64,000 nt of DNA from positions 124,001-188,000 of the forward strand of contig CALSFV010000060.1 of assembly GCA_943737045.1 (NCBI GenBank), written 5' to 3'. The position numbers were made by a program, and so were the translations under genes. The stretch comes from Parapristionchus giblindavisi (lineage: Eukaryota; Nematoda; Chromadorea; Rhabditida; Diplogasteridae). The notes below the pieces were generated by a model that was not told the origin of the DNA, searched no databases, and saw nothing but the letters and a program-made list of their open reading frames with translations. This document shows, piece after piece, positions 53,430 to 64,000 of the stretch (its first letter is position 1; every line of letters begins with the position of its first letter).

Positions 53430-55045
53430 ATCGTAATGTATTCATATCCATCACTCTGAGCACTCATCATCATCATCATACCTTCTGTAGTGTACAGAAG
53501 CTCCTCTTCTCTATCCCTCTCTTTTGCTCAATCACGAGTTTGTTTCGTATACTACGTGAATATCGATTCCTATCAGTTGTTCTACCGTACCCTTCCAATC
53601 AAAACCACTTCGAGACCAACCAACTAACAAAAAAAGCTTCTAATGATAATCGATTCTCTCAGTTATCGATGTGAGACTACCGTACTCATCAGTATATCAC
53701 CCCTCCCCCCTAATCACTACGCATTACCATTATTGATTTATTGATTAGCACTATCCCTATATATCAAAACACCCCCGTGACGCACCCACTAGAGGCCTAG
53801 TGTCTCTGTCTCTCCACGTATTCTTGTCTCTCCGTTCTCCTATTACGATTCGCTGTTTCCAGCTCAATTTCTGCTCTTGCTCATCATTTTTACAAAACAA
53901 AATTGTCGAACAATGTCGATAAAAATTGAATAATATCACAATACTATCGCCACAGCTGAGAAATCTGAAATATGGAAAATTTAAAAAATCATTGTGACGT
54001 GATCTCACAAGATTGAGCGGTTGGTAGGTATTCCGACTGTGAGAATATGAGCTATAACGATACAGTATAACAAGAAGATCTGTGATAGTGAAGGGTCTCC
54101 ATACTGGATCAGTGGTCCCACTGGATTATCTGGGGGCATGGCAGAAGAGCAAATGGCAAAAGAGCAACGGGTCATACAGTACCGGTCATAATTAAATTTT
54201 TTTATTTTATTATTTAGTATTATTTAGAGTGTTTTTTACGTGTGTTACCAGAAATCACCTGTGTTGAGCTCTTTTGAGAGATTTCCCTCTCAATTTGAAA
54301 AAAAATCATTTTATCAATTGATCTTTGATCTCGGTAAATATGACTAAAGTACAACAATTCGTTCAAATATCAACTTCTATGATAATAGTGGAGATCGAGG
54401 GGTTCGAAAAACCGAAGCAGACGTCTCTACGATTATCCATGACTGAGATATGGCCCGTTGCGCTTTTGTCGGTTGCGATTTTCGTGGTTGTGCTTTTGTC
54501 AAAAAGCGACATTTGGGCTTCTTCATACCCCCGATTAACTTGATTGCACATGTGAACGCATGGAATGAGCAGTGGACGAGGCTTCGTGAGGATTCGGATA
54601 TCGTAGATGAAAATCGGAGACCAAAGATCAGAATGGAGATAGGCAACGAGGTGGAATGGGTAGGTGCTAAAGAAAGAGTAAATGAACAATAAATTAGAAG
54701 GAAATCAGATAATATTGACCAGATATACACTAGCGGACAAAAAGATGTCACATTCATGTTTTTCGATGATAATTTTTGTTCCACATGAGATATCTCCCTG
54801 TATTCTTTTCCATTGGAATTAGCAACCAATATTATCATTCATAATGAACCATAGCTCATGTCTAATCGATATTGCGAATATATAAAAAATAAAAAGCATT
54901 TTTGCGAAATTCGCGATATTCAGATATGTCAAAAATAAATCAAATAAAAACATATAGGCAAAGGATGTAACACCAAATAGTACGGAATTGTGGAGAGTAT
55001 ATCAGTATCGAGTGACTGAGCCCTTGGTCTTGATAACTCACTCAC

Positions 55046-55436
55046 ATATCCTTACCATGAAGTCGATCAACTTGAGTCCTGTCGATTGCCTGGTGGCAGC
55101 CCACGCTCCCTCCAGTTGAATCATCTTCTGGGCGGTATTCTTGGCCTTTATGCCCTTCAGGCTTCTCTGCAGTACCTCTCACATGTCCTCGATTATATTC
55201 AAGTCCGGGAATTGACTGGGTCAGTCGAGGACGGTTATACGGTGATGATACAGCCAATCCCTCACAGGGCCCGAGTCATTCTTACGATCGTTAACCTGCT
55301 GAAAAATGAAAACTCGGCCGATATTCTTGAGCGCATACGATCTCAAATTCTTCTCCAGGATATCTACGTATTGGAACGTGTCCATCTCCCCATGAAACTC
55401 TTTATAATCTTGAAGAATACCCGCGCGGGAGTGCAG
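55046..55436 (-). pseudogene. Tc1-like transposase fragment, inverted copy
   Basis: On the minus strand, motifs follow the Tc1 order: GRVFIFQQVNDRK, then a WPSQSPDLNP-like segment with a stop in place of Trp (PSQFPDLNIIED), a second stop for Trp in the LWE motif, then AAEGAW-like and LIDFM. The catalytic Asp of the QQDND motif is Val. Lacks the N-terminal DNA-binding and first-Asp regions, so it is inactive. Confidence 0.85.
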
Positions 55437-55437
55437 T

Positions 55438-56016
55438 GTGAGCGGTCATCTTTACTGTGGTCGAGCAGTGCGGTGTAACGTGCCTCGGTCAGACCAATGG
55501 AAGGTCAATATTTTAGGATATCACATCATTGAGTACGTATATGGTCATGCTGGTACTCGATTCGATCCGAAGTACCATTTTCCGATGGTCAAGCACGGAG
55601 GAGGAAACACAGTGATATGGACGTGCTATTTGAGTGGCTGTAAAAGGTCCAACGTGCTGGATCAATAGAAAGATGGACATGTCCCAGTACGCGAATATCC
55701 TGGAGAAGAATTTGAGATCGTATGCGCTCAAGAAGATCGGCCGAGTTTTCATTTTTCGGCAGGTTAACGATCGTAAGTATGCCTTGGGCCATGTGAGGAA
55801 TTGGCTGTGCCATCACTTTATAACCGCCATCGACTGACCCAGTCAATTCCCGGACTTGAATATAATCGAGGACATGTGAGAGGTACTGCAGAGAAGCCTG
55901 AAGGGCATAAAGGCCAAGAATACCGCCCAGAAGATGATTCAACTGGAGGGAGCGTGGGCTGCCACCAGGCAATCGACAGGACTCAAGTTGATCGACTTCA
56001 TGGTAAGAATATGTGA
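55438..56016 (+). pseudogene. Tc1-like transposase fragment
   Basis: Plus-strand relic with RFDPKYHFPMVKHGGGNTVI (Tc1 KHGGGSVMVWG block) at about 55558-55617, a frameshift/stop near 55666, GRVFIFRQVNDRK (Asp to Val at the catalytic position), then in-frame TGA at 55835 and 55877, both where Trp is expected (DWPSQ and LWE). Ends LIDFMVRI. It retains more of the N-terminal half than its inverted partner. Confidence 0.87.
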
Positions 56017-56517
56017 GTGAGTTATCAAGACCAAGGGCTCAGTCACTCGATACTGATATACTCTCCACAATTCCGTACTATTTGGGTTTACATCCTTTGT
56101 CTATCTTTTTTTATTTGATTTATTTTTGACATATCTGAAAATCGCAAATTTCGCAAAAATGCTTTTTATTTTTTATATATTCGCAATATCGATTAGACAT
56201 GAGCTATGGTTCATTATGAATGATAATATTGGTTGCTAATTCCAATGGAAAAGAATACAGGGAGATATCTCATGTGGAACAAAAATTATCATCGAAAAAC
56301 ATGAATGTGACATCTTTTTGTCCGCTACTGTAGATAATCAAAATAATCAGATCATTCGATTGTAATAACTAATGTAAGATCTGAATTGTCTATGGGAAAA
56401 TGTAAAATGTGAGTTTCTAAGGGCCGTGCCTTTTGCATTTTGTATTTGTAGTTCGTCTGATATTACGAGATCAATACATTGAATGACATTATGGAAACAA
56501 TGTATAATTTAATATAA

Positions 56518-56523
56518 TTTATT
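56518..56523 (-). terminator. Poly(A) signal of peptide gene A
   Basis: AATAAA on the minus strand, 21 bp after the stop codon. Conserved in gene B at 62075-62080, within a similar GAATAAATTAT context. Confidence 0.75.
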
Positions 56524-56543
56524 CATATAGAGGTATGGACATC

Positions 56544-57299
56544 TTAGCGACCCTTGCCCATCCAGATGCCATTATTGATCTCATCCAAGGCGCTTTTCTG
56601 AATAATATAATTATATGAATGTATTTAAATTGTACATCCACATACCTCCTTCACTTCTTCCTCACTTCTCTTACCAATGGTGATGCCCTTATTGATCTCA
56701 TCCAAGGCGCTTTTCTGAATAATATAATTATATGAATGTATTTAAATTGTACATCCACATACCTCCTTCACTTCTTCCTCACTTCTCTTACCAATGGTGA
56801 TGCCCTTATTGATCTCATCCAAGGCGCTTTTCTGAATAATATAATTATATGAATGTATTTAAATTGTACATCCACATACCTCCTTCACTTCTTCCTCACT
56901 TCTCTTACCAATGGTGATGCCCTTATTGATCTCATCCAAGGCGCTTTTCTGAATAATATAATTATATGAATGTATTTAAATTGTACATCCACATACCTCC
57001 TTCACTTCTTCCTCACTTCTCTTACCAATGGTGATGCCCTTATTGATCTCATCCAAGGCGCTTTTCTGAATAATATAATTATATGAATGTATTTAAATTG
57101 TACATCCACATACCTCCTTCACTTCTTCCTCACTTCTCTTACCAATGGTGATGCCCTTATTGATCTCATCCAAGGCGCTTTTCTGAATAATATAATTATA
57201 TGAATGTATTTAAATTGTACATCCACATACCTCCTTCACTTCTTCCTCACTTCTCTTACCAATGGTGATGCCCCCCATGATCTCATTCACGACGCTTTT
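56544..57299 (-). repeat. 117-bp tandem array = 69-bp exon + 48-bp intron
   Basis: Exon starts at 57299, 57182, 57065, 56948, 56831, 56714 and 56597 are exactly 117 bp apart. The five central units are identical in exon and intron, so the array expanded recently or is homogenised by unequal exchange. The flanking first and last units are diverged in their peptide part. Confidence 0.95.
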
Positions 57300-57515
57300 C
57301 TGAATAATGTAAGTATATGAATGTAATTGTATCATTTACATACATCCTTCACTTCTTCCTCACTTCTCTTGAGCAGTCCTCTCCCAAAACGAGTTTTACC
57401 GGCTGAATATATGATTTATTTCTGCTTAACGGGTATAATACATACCATATTGAGAGAAAGAAAAATCGATGCTAACGATGGCAACAAGAAGGATAAGCAG
57501 GAGTGATGAACGCAT
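56544..57515 (-). CDS. Peptide gene A: secreted multi-copy peptide precursor
   Basis: Exons in transcript order: 57515-57446, 57402-57344, 57299-57231, 57182-57114, 57065-56997, 56948-56880, 56831-56763, 56714-56646, 56597-56544; all junctions gt/ag and phase-consistent; 198 residues. MRSSLLLILLVAIVSIDFSF then SQY is a clear signal peptide. It is followed by AGKTRFGRGLLKR, then repeats of SEEEVKEK-SALDEINKGITI-GKR. Five of the repeat exons are identical, the first (57299-57231) reads SVVNEIMGGITI, and the last ends SALDEINNGIWMGKGR. Gly-Lys-Arg is the standard signal for prohormone cleavage and C-terminal amidation, so I infer a neuropeptide-like precursor; a defence-peptide role is also possible. 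No named family recognised. Confidence 0.82.
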
Positions 57516-57521
57516 TGTCAA

Positions 57522-57893
57522 CTGAAAATGATCATGTATTAGTACACCTATGTAGTCCCAAATAAGACTGTGAAGAGATGATCAAAAGGGCACTTGGTTA
57601 TATCTGGAAAATAAGTCTAATAAGGTCTTCACGGCTTCTACGATCCTAAAACGCCCCTGCATTATCATAATTTTTCTTCCCCCCAAAAACCTAAGGTCTT
57701 ACGACCCTAAATACCAAAGTCTTTACGATCTTAAAAGCCCAAGGCCTTACGACCCTAAATACCAAAGTCTTTACGATCTTAAAAGCCCAAGGCCTTACGA
57801 CCCTAAATACCAAAGCCTTTACGATCTTAAAAGCCCAAGGCCTTAAGACCCTAAAAACCTTAGGTCTTAAGACCATAAGACCTTCAGACTAAC
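57522..57893 (-). other. 5'UTR intron of peptide gene A with minisatellite
   Basis: Donor GTTAGT at 57893-57888 and acceptor ATTTTCAG at 57529-57522 on the minus strand. The plus strand between 57685 and 57885 holds three to four copies of a ~51-bp unit containing GGCCTTACGACCCTAAATAC and AAAGTCTTTACGATCTTAAA. Gene B has the same intron (62904-62665) with only a relic of these repeats. Confidence 0.65.
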
Positions 57894-57954
57894 CTTTATG
57901 TGGACGGAGAGCGTTGACTATTGTGAATAACGACCAATTCCATCTACTTTTATA
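57894..57954 (-). promoter_or_regulatory. TATA box and 5'UTR exon of peptide gene A
   Basis: TATAAAAG on the minus strand at 57954-57947. The following GTCGTTATTCACAATAGTCAAC is shared with gene B and probably contains the start site, with the untranslated exon ending at 57894. A TATA box plus a non-coding first exon is typical of highly expressed inducible or cell-specific genes. Confidence 0.65.
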
Positions 57955-58103
57955 CGAAAGAAAATGTACAATTTGCATCGCGAAATTGAATTTAAATATT
58001 GAACAAAGAAAATGAAGAAAATTGAATTGATAATGTCAAAATAATGAAGATTTAATTATGTATTTTTTCATTGTTTCATTGTTCACTGTATGATGATGAT
58101 GTA

Positions 58104-59363
58104 TTAGGTTGTAACATAAGTCTTTGTGCTTTTTGGGGTAAATATTCAAGTTAAATTATCTTAGTTTATCGACAACATTTAGGGTCACTTTTTTTTGCTG
58201 TTGTGGTCGATGACTCCTTGCTATAATCCAGCTACACCGTGGGCTCACTATTTGTAGAAGGACTAGAGTTATTATGCGAAATGTGAGACCACCCACGTTT
58301 CGACATCTTCGTTGTTCTCAAACTTTTCATTTACTAAACCGAGTTCGATGCCTTAACTAAAGTAGCAATCCGAGAGAGTAAGGCCCGGAGAGTAAGAAGA
58401 GACAGGTAGCATACACAAGGAAAATTTGGCTGTCTCAGTACGACGTGTTGAACTTTGTCAGTTCGAGCGGAGCCGTAACGAAGAAACATTTGATACCGCT
58501 GTGGACGCGGCGATATGAGCTATGGCATCAAATATTGTGGTTGTTTACAATAGAGGTCTCCGATTATATCAGTGACCTCAACTATATGCATGCAATTCAT
58601 CGGCTCCTTTCAAACTTCTTTGAACATAGAGCTTTTCCATTTTCTGATGTTTTCAGGTTTAGTAATCGATTCTAGATTCTCTACTTATTAAATTCACTGG
58701 CTATAATGTACACTATTATGGCGAATGATCTATCTCTTCAATCAAGCTACCAGATTGTTAACTCAAGCGCTTGTTCCATTAATAAAAATAAAAGAGGTAG
58801 CGGTCCCAATCCACGATTTTATCCAAATTTCGGTCAAATGACCAATATTCGTATACACAACTTTTCGACTATTTCAAGATTCCTTCATTCTAGTGAAATT
58901 GTGGGTATGGATGGTCCAAGTGTAGATGACATTTAACGAGGGGTAGCAAATGGATCTCTCTCCTTTAAGACGAGAAGCGCTGCTCAAATAGCCGACATGA
59001 CCATTCCACTCTTTTATAATATAATTTCTGATTTTAAATATATGTAAGCAATTGGTCAGCGTACGGTTGGAGGGGACATATGTGGGACACACCTAACCTA
59101 GGTGTTGATTGATTTTGGTTAAATCGATGCGAGAGAGAGACGGGATCAAATTGGACTTTAGAAATTGATTTTCACTTTTGACAAACATGCAAGGCATACT
59201 CATCATTAAAGGGAAGTCTGACTGTATGGTTCTGTGGGTTGTGTAGGTGGGGACACTAGTTAGTGATATGCACCAGTACAGAGAACTCCTTTGAAAATGA
59301 AGCGAGAAACAAAAGTGCAAACACAGCACTACCAAATGCACAAAGACTTATATTACAACCTAA
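58104..59363. mobile_element. Mariner-sized TIR element
   Basis: 1260 bp, flanked by TA (58102-58103, 59364-59365). TIRs TTAGGTTGTAACATAAGTCT and complement of TTAGGTTGTAATATAAGTCT differ at one position and continue TTGTGC on both sides. Length and ends fit the mariner group, but I could not find D,D34D transposase motifs in any frame, and the longest frames are only 76 codons. Probably a decayed or non-autonomous copy. Confidence 0.75.
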
Positions 59364-59829
59364 TATTTATTTATCGTACACCGCAAGGTTGTTTCAACAA
59401 GTACAAAGTGTTCGAGTGCAAGAAAATATGTGAAAGCAAAAATTATTATAAGAGAGGAAGAGACATGGAAATGGGGGAGGAGGGGAGAGATCAATTGATC
59501 ACGCCATATGCTACAGTCAGGAAGAGTTTAGATGGGAGCCTCATGTGCGGTGGAGCGGCCACAAATCCAATTTATATCGTATTGGATATCTGAGTGAGCA
59601 GAGAGGGAGAGATCAAAGATCAAGTCGACATGAAGATGATGATGAATAAGAGCTATGAAAGTAGTTTCACGCGTGCCCAATATCGATTGAATGATTAGTT
59701 AGGACAATGCGCCTCTATGTCTGCATATATAATAGCATTGATTCTAAGATAGGAAGTGATTCCGTTCCAATATATCAGTGATAGAGCGACCAGATGATCA
59801 GACGAGATTAATGGGCAGAGACGCAGAGA

Positions 59830-59855
59830 GTCATCGCGCGCGCGCACTGAACTAC

Positions 59856-59928
<73 letters not shown>
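59830..59928 (+). repeat. (CG)n/(AT)n alternating purine-pyrimidine tract
   Basis: CGCGCGCGCGC at about 59835-59845, then (AT)n of about 69 bp from 59859 to 59927. Alternating dinucleotides of both kinds side by side favour Z-DNA and cruciform extrusion. Lies between the arms of the large inverted duplication. Confidence 0.9.
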
Positions 59929-59929
<1 letters not shown>

Positions 59930-60060
59930 ATCAGAAAAATCGAAGACCAAAGATCAGAAAGGAGATAGGCAACGATGTCGCATTGGTAACGGCTAAAGGA
60001 AGAGTTAACAAACAATAAATTAGATATAATATAAATGATATTCTATTGTAATAACAAAGA
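59930..60060 (+). repeat. Extra copy of an inverted-arm segment
   Basis: ATCGAAGACCAAAGATCAGAAAGGAGATAGGCAACG... matches 54600-54735 (plus), 60520-60620 (minus) and 63590-63680 (minus), giving four copies in this 10 kb. Not coding as far as can be seen. Confidence 0.65.
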
Positions 60061-60279
60061 TCTGAATTATCTATAGCTAAATAAGAAAATATTTATTAAA
60101 TGTAATATTGTGCGTATAAAATATACTTGCATATCATCTCACGTTTCATTGTTTATTCACGAATACGTATAAATATTGCATAAGAAAATGACACTGCGCT
60201 CTAAAGAACGGAAGTCGCACAAAGGCTAGATCTCGCCCCGCCTCTCGAATGTCTCTCCGCTATCAATTATATTATTCGG

Positions 60280-60333
60280 AAAAGCGCTCTGGATGAGATC
60301 AATAAGAACATCTGGGTGGGCAAGGGTCGCTAA
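60280..60333 (+). pseudogene. Dead copy of peptide gene terminal exon
   Basis: Open for 17 codons plus TAA: KSALDEINKNIWVGKGR, homologous to the last exon of gene A (NNGIWMGKGR) but on the opposite strand, in the right arm of the inverted duplication. Its acceptor has changed from TTCAG to TTCGG, and no upstream exons remain, so it cannot be spliced normally. Confidence 0.85.
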
Positions 60334-62060
60334 GATGTCCATACCTCTATATGAATAAATTATATTAAATTATAGTTTGTTTCCATAATGTCATTCAATG
60401 TATGCATATCAAACGAACTACAAATACAAAATGCAAAAGATACGGCCCTTAGAAATTCACATTTTACATTTTCCCCATAGACAATTCAGATCTTTGTTAT
60501 TACAATCGAATGTATTAAGTGATCTGAATTCCTTCTAATGTATTGTTTATTTACTCTTTCTTTAGCACCTACCCATCCCGCCTCGTTGCCTTTCTCCATT
60601 CTGATCTTTGATCTTCGATTTTCATCTACGATATCCGAATCCTCACGAAGCCTCATCCACTGCTCACAGCGATCCGATCGGCATATTAGCGAAATCTCCT
60701 TTTCGCATATCTCTTGAAATCTGCTAAATTTCAAAAATTGGTGCTACAATTCCCTAGATCTATTGAATATCTAACTATAGCCAAAGCACCATCTTCAGAA
60801 AAATGTCGTTCATGAGTTACAAGATGGGCGACTATTCCTAATTGCTCAACCAGATCGCCGTGCTGCTCATTCCATTCACACACAATAATCGTTGACATGA
60901 AGAAGCCCAAATGTCACTTTTTGACAAAAGTACAACCACGAAAATCGCAAACGACAAAAGCGTAACGGGCCATATATCAGTCATGGATAATCGTACAGAC
61001 TTCTGCTTCTGTTTTTTCGTCACTCCCTTTATGTCCTTATTTTTCTTGTTATGCATATTACGATGGAATAAAGAATAAGATAAGATAAGATAAGAACCCC
61101 TCGATTTCCACTATTGAGATACAAGTTGATCTTTGATCCCCTAAACGAATTTTTGCACTTATCTTTTTTTTACCGAGATCAAAGATCAATTGATAAAATG
61201 ATTTTTTTTCAGATCGAGAGCGAAATCTCTCCATAAGAGCTCAACCCGGGTGATTTTTGTGCAACACACGTAAGAAACACTCAAAATAATCCTTGGAAAA
61301 ATTGAATTATGACCGGTAATGTATGACCCGTTGCTCTTTTGTCATTTGCTCTTTTGTCATGCCCCCAGCTAGTCTACCAGTGGGACCACTATGGAGACCC
61401 TTCACTATCATGATCACAGATCTTATTGTTATACTGTATCGTTATAGCTCATATTCTCACAGTCGGAATACCTACCGACCGCTCAATCTTGTGAGATCAC
61501 GTCACAATGATTTTTCTAATTTTCCATATTCACTGTCTTTGTATAGACATGAACGCTACATCGAAATTCTAACAATAAGATTTCTCAGCTGTGGCGTATT
61601 GCGATATTATTCAATTTTTATCGACATTGTTCGACAATTTTGTTTTGTAAAATGATGAGCAAGAGCAGAAATTGAGCTGGAAACAGCGAATCGTAATAGG
61701 AGAACGGAGAAACTAGAATACGTGGAGAGACAGAGACACTAGGCCTCTAGTGGTGGTCACGGGGGTGTTTCGATATATAGGGACAGTACTAATCAATAAA
61801 TCAATAATGGCAATGCGTAGTGATTAGGGGGGGGGGGGATATACTGATGAGTACGGTAGTCTCACATCGATTGCTGAGAGAATCGATTATCATTAGAAGC
61901 TTTTTTTGTTAGTTGGTTGGTCTCGAAGTGGTTTTGATTGGAAGGGTACGGTAGAACAACTGATAGGAATCGATATTCACGTCGTATACGAAACAAACTC
62001 GTGATTGAGAAAAAAAGAGAGGGATAGAGAAGAGGAGCTTCTGTACACTACAGAAGGGAT
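60280..62060. repeat. Right arm of large inverted duplication
   Basis: Complement of 53484-56600 without the Tc1-like insertion. It ends at TACACTACAGAAG (62056), only about 50 bp beyond the 3' end of peptide gene B. Spacer between arms is 3.7 kb. Confidence 0.88.
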
Positions 62061-62074
62061 GATCAGAGGCATAA

Positions 62075-62080
62075 TTTATT
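62075..62080 (-). terminator. Poly(A) signal of peptide gene B
   Basis: AATAAA on the minus strand, 30 bp after the stop, within GAATAAATTATGCC, aligned with the signal of gene A. Confidence 0.72.
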
Positions 62081-62109
62081 CAATAGGGGTAAGGACATCT
62101 ACACGACGA

Positions 62110-62658
<549 letters not shown>

Positions 62659-62904
62659 TGCCAACTGAAAATGATCATGTATTAGTACGCCTATGTAGTC
62701 CCGCATAAGACTGTAAGGAGATGATCAAAGCAGCATTCGACTATGATCTGTCTAATAGGGTCTTCAGGACTTTTATACAATCCTCATCAGCTCATTGTTT
62801 TTCAAAAAACAAAAACATTATGACCCAAAAACCCTAAGGCATTGCGACCATACAACCCTAAGCCCTTACGACCCAAAACCCCACGCCTTGACTTTCAAAC
62901 TGAC

Positions 62905-62982
62905 CTTGATGTAGAAGGTGTGCTTCTCGAAAGAGAGAGTGTTGACTATTGTGAGGAACGACCAATTCAATCGACTTTTATA
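62905..62982 (-). promoter_or_regulatory. TATA box and 5'UTR exon of peptide gene B
   Basis: TATAAAAG at 62982-62975 on the minus strand, followed by TTGGTCGTTCCTCACAATAGTCAAC as in gene A, and an untranslated exon ending CATCAAG at 62905 with donor GTCAGT. The conserved block extends upstream to about 63105 (ATAATGAAGATTTAATTATG), so the promoter was duplicated with the gene. Confidence 0.65.
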
Positions 62983-63151
62983 CGAAAACAAATGCACAAT
63001 TAAAAAAAAACAAAATGAATTGATTACACATTAATAATGTTGGAATAATGAAGATTTAATTATGTATTTCTTCGTTATGCATTGTTTCATTGTTTCATTG
63101 TCCCCTTGTCATTCTTCTGCCTTTATCTCTGCGGTTCGGTCGGTTGGACTA

Positions 63152-64000
63152 ATTGGTCGAAAAGTATGTTACAAAGTACCAAGTCTGACATCATTTTGAG
63201 TCAAAATTTGCCAAAAATCGAAAAACCTGACCGCATTTTGAAAACCGATAACCTAGCTATTGTATACTATGGTTATACTGCAAATGGTTGGACTGTAATG
63301 CAAATGCGATCTACTGATCTAGAAATATCAAGAGAGACTAACTACAAACACACATTGTTAAAAAGAAGGGGAATTTAAGAATCCATCGAAATGTGATTTA
63401 TGAAAAAATAGTATTTGCAACTGTTTTAAATAATTGCCATAATAAATTATGCGCCTATTTATTCACCACAACGCCATAAAGCACATTATTATCAAACTTA
63501 TTGTATTACATTTAATAAATATTTACTTATTTGACTATAGATATTTAAGATCTTTCATATCACAATCGAATATTATTTTCATCTAATTTATTGTTTATTA
63601 ACTCTTCCTTTAGCCCCTACCTATTCCACCTCGTTGCCTATCTCCTCCCTGATCTTTAGTTATCGATTTTTAAAATATCTACGATATAAGAATCCTCACG
63701 GTCTCATACAGCCCCATCCACTGCTCATGAGCAATTAAAACAGTTGCAAATACTATTTTTTTCATAATTCACATTTCAATAGATTCTTAAATTCCCCTTC
63801 TTTTTAACATTGTGTGTTTGAAGTCTCTCTTGATATTACTAGATCAGTAGATCTCATTTGCATTACAGTCCAACCATTTGAAGTTCAACCATAGGTCGAA
63901 TAGCTAGGTTATCGGTTTTCAAAATGCGGTCAGGTTTTTCGATTTTTGCAAATTTTGGCTCAAAATGATGTCATACTTGGTACATTGTAACATACTTTTC
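63152..64000. repeat. Inverted pair of MITE + flank, running off the window
   Basis: 63152-63434 (MITE-like TTGGTCGAAAAGTATGTTAC... plus AAATGGTTGGACTGTAATGC...) is the reverse complement of 63735-64000. The right copy has the clean end CATAGGTCGAATAGCTAGGT at 63890, preceded by AGTTCAAC. The 300-bp spacer holds one inverted copy of the 54600/59930 repeat (63590-63680). Confidence 0.8.

Larger units (their letters stand above)
54728..56330. mobile_element. Palindromic Tc1-like element inserted in left arm
   Basis: 1603 bp flanked by TA (54726-54727, 56331-56332). TIRs are CACTAGCGGACAAAAAGATG and its near complement CATCTTTTTGTCCGCTACTG. The two halves are inverted copies of each other for about 700 bp each, centred near 55440, and each contains the C-terminal part of a Tc1-family transposase. 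Absent from the equivalent place in the right arm, so insertion or retention is arm-specific. Confidence 0.88.
53484..56600. repeat. Left arm of large inverted duplication
   Basis: Complementary to 60280-62060. Outer edge CTTCTGTAGTGTACAGAAGC pairs with the sequence ending at 62056. Correspondence continues through 54720, is broken by the Tc1-like insertion 54728-56330, and resumes to the terminal exon of peptide gene A. Arms differ by many substitutions and by a ~170-bp segment present only on the right (about 60680-60850). Confidence 0.88.

Noticed and set aside
56544..57299. 117-bp tandem array as satellite DNA or a CRISPR-like array
   Set aside because: Each unit has a splice acceptor, a 69-bp open exon and a donor on the minus strand, and identical spacers rule out CRISPR.
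58445..58936. 76-codon frames as mariner transposase
   Set aside because: No DDE/D or helix-turn-helix motif could be recognised in either strand; left as an unassigned interior.

Overview
The window looks like a nematode genome segment, probably a rhabditid or diplogastrid; Pristionchus-like is a guess. The evidence is short introns (about 45-70 bp in places) with TTTTCAG-type acceptors, Tc1/mariner and RTE-type transposon relics, and introns full of TACGGTAG/TACTGTAG octamers, (TGATCTT)n arrays and long CT/GA tracts. There is no bacterial-style gene organisation: nearly all long open frames are translations of simple repeats.

Layout. (1) 1-472, minus strand: 5'-truncated fragment of an RTE-like reverse transcriptase. 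(2) 1702-53078, plus strand: one 51-kb gene spread over 25 exons whose splice phases all agree. It encodes a 1052-residue CAS (p130Cas/BCAR1/NEDD9) family docking protein. It has an N-terminal SH3 domain, a long low-complexity linker with very few YxxP sites, a serine-rich helical domain, an RVTF protein-phosphatase-1 docking motif, a DYAQLD motif where vertebrate CAS has its Src-SH2 site, and a FAT-like CAS C-terminal domain. Its introns hold almost all the CT/GA tracts, four or more families of short inverted-repeat elements (several with perfect 8-9 bp target duplications, hAT-like), three copies of a tRNA-derived SINE, and two long palindromes (11.3-15.0 kb and 43.1-44.5 kb). (3) 53.1-64 kb: an AT-rich, transposon-laden interval with a large diverged inverted duplication (arms 53484-56600 and 60280-62060). 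One arm is interrupted by a palindromic, dead Tc1-like element, and a mariner-sized element sits in the spacer. CT tracts are absent here.

Embedded in region 3 are two paralogous minus-strand genes not obvious from any single reading frame. Gene A (56544-57515) encodes a signal peptide followed by seven tandem exons. Five are identical 69-bp exons separated by identical 48-bp introns, and each encodes one peptide copy ending in Gly-Lys-Arg, an amidation plus dibasic cleavage signal. Gene B (62110-62658) shares the signal peptide, TATA box, 5'UTR intron, intron phases and poly(A) signal but has unrelated mature sequence, and its last intron is a 195-bp AAT microsatellite. A third, dead copy of the terminal exon lies on the opposite strand at 60280-60333. 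I read this as a small, fast-evolving secreted-peptide (neuropeptide-like or defence-peptide-like) family, and it is the most novel item in the window.

The two parts appear functionally unrelated: a cytoplasmic focal-adhesion adaptor and secreted peptide precursors. All calls come from reading the sequence; no database search was possible.
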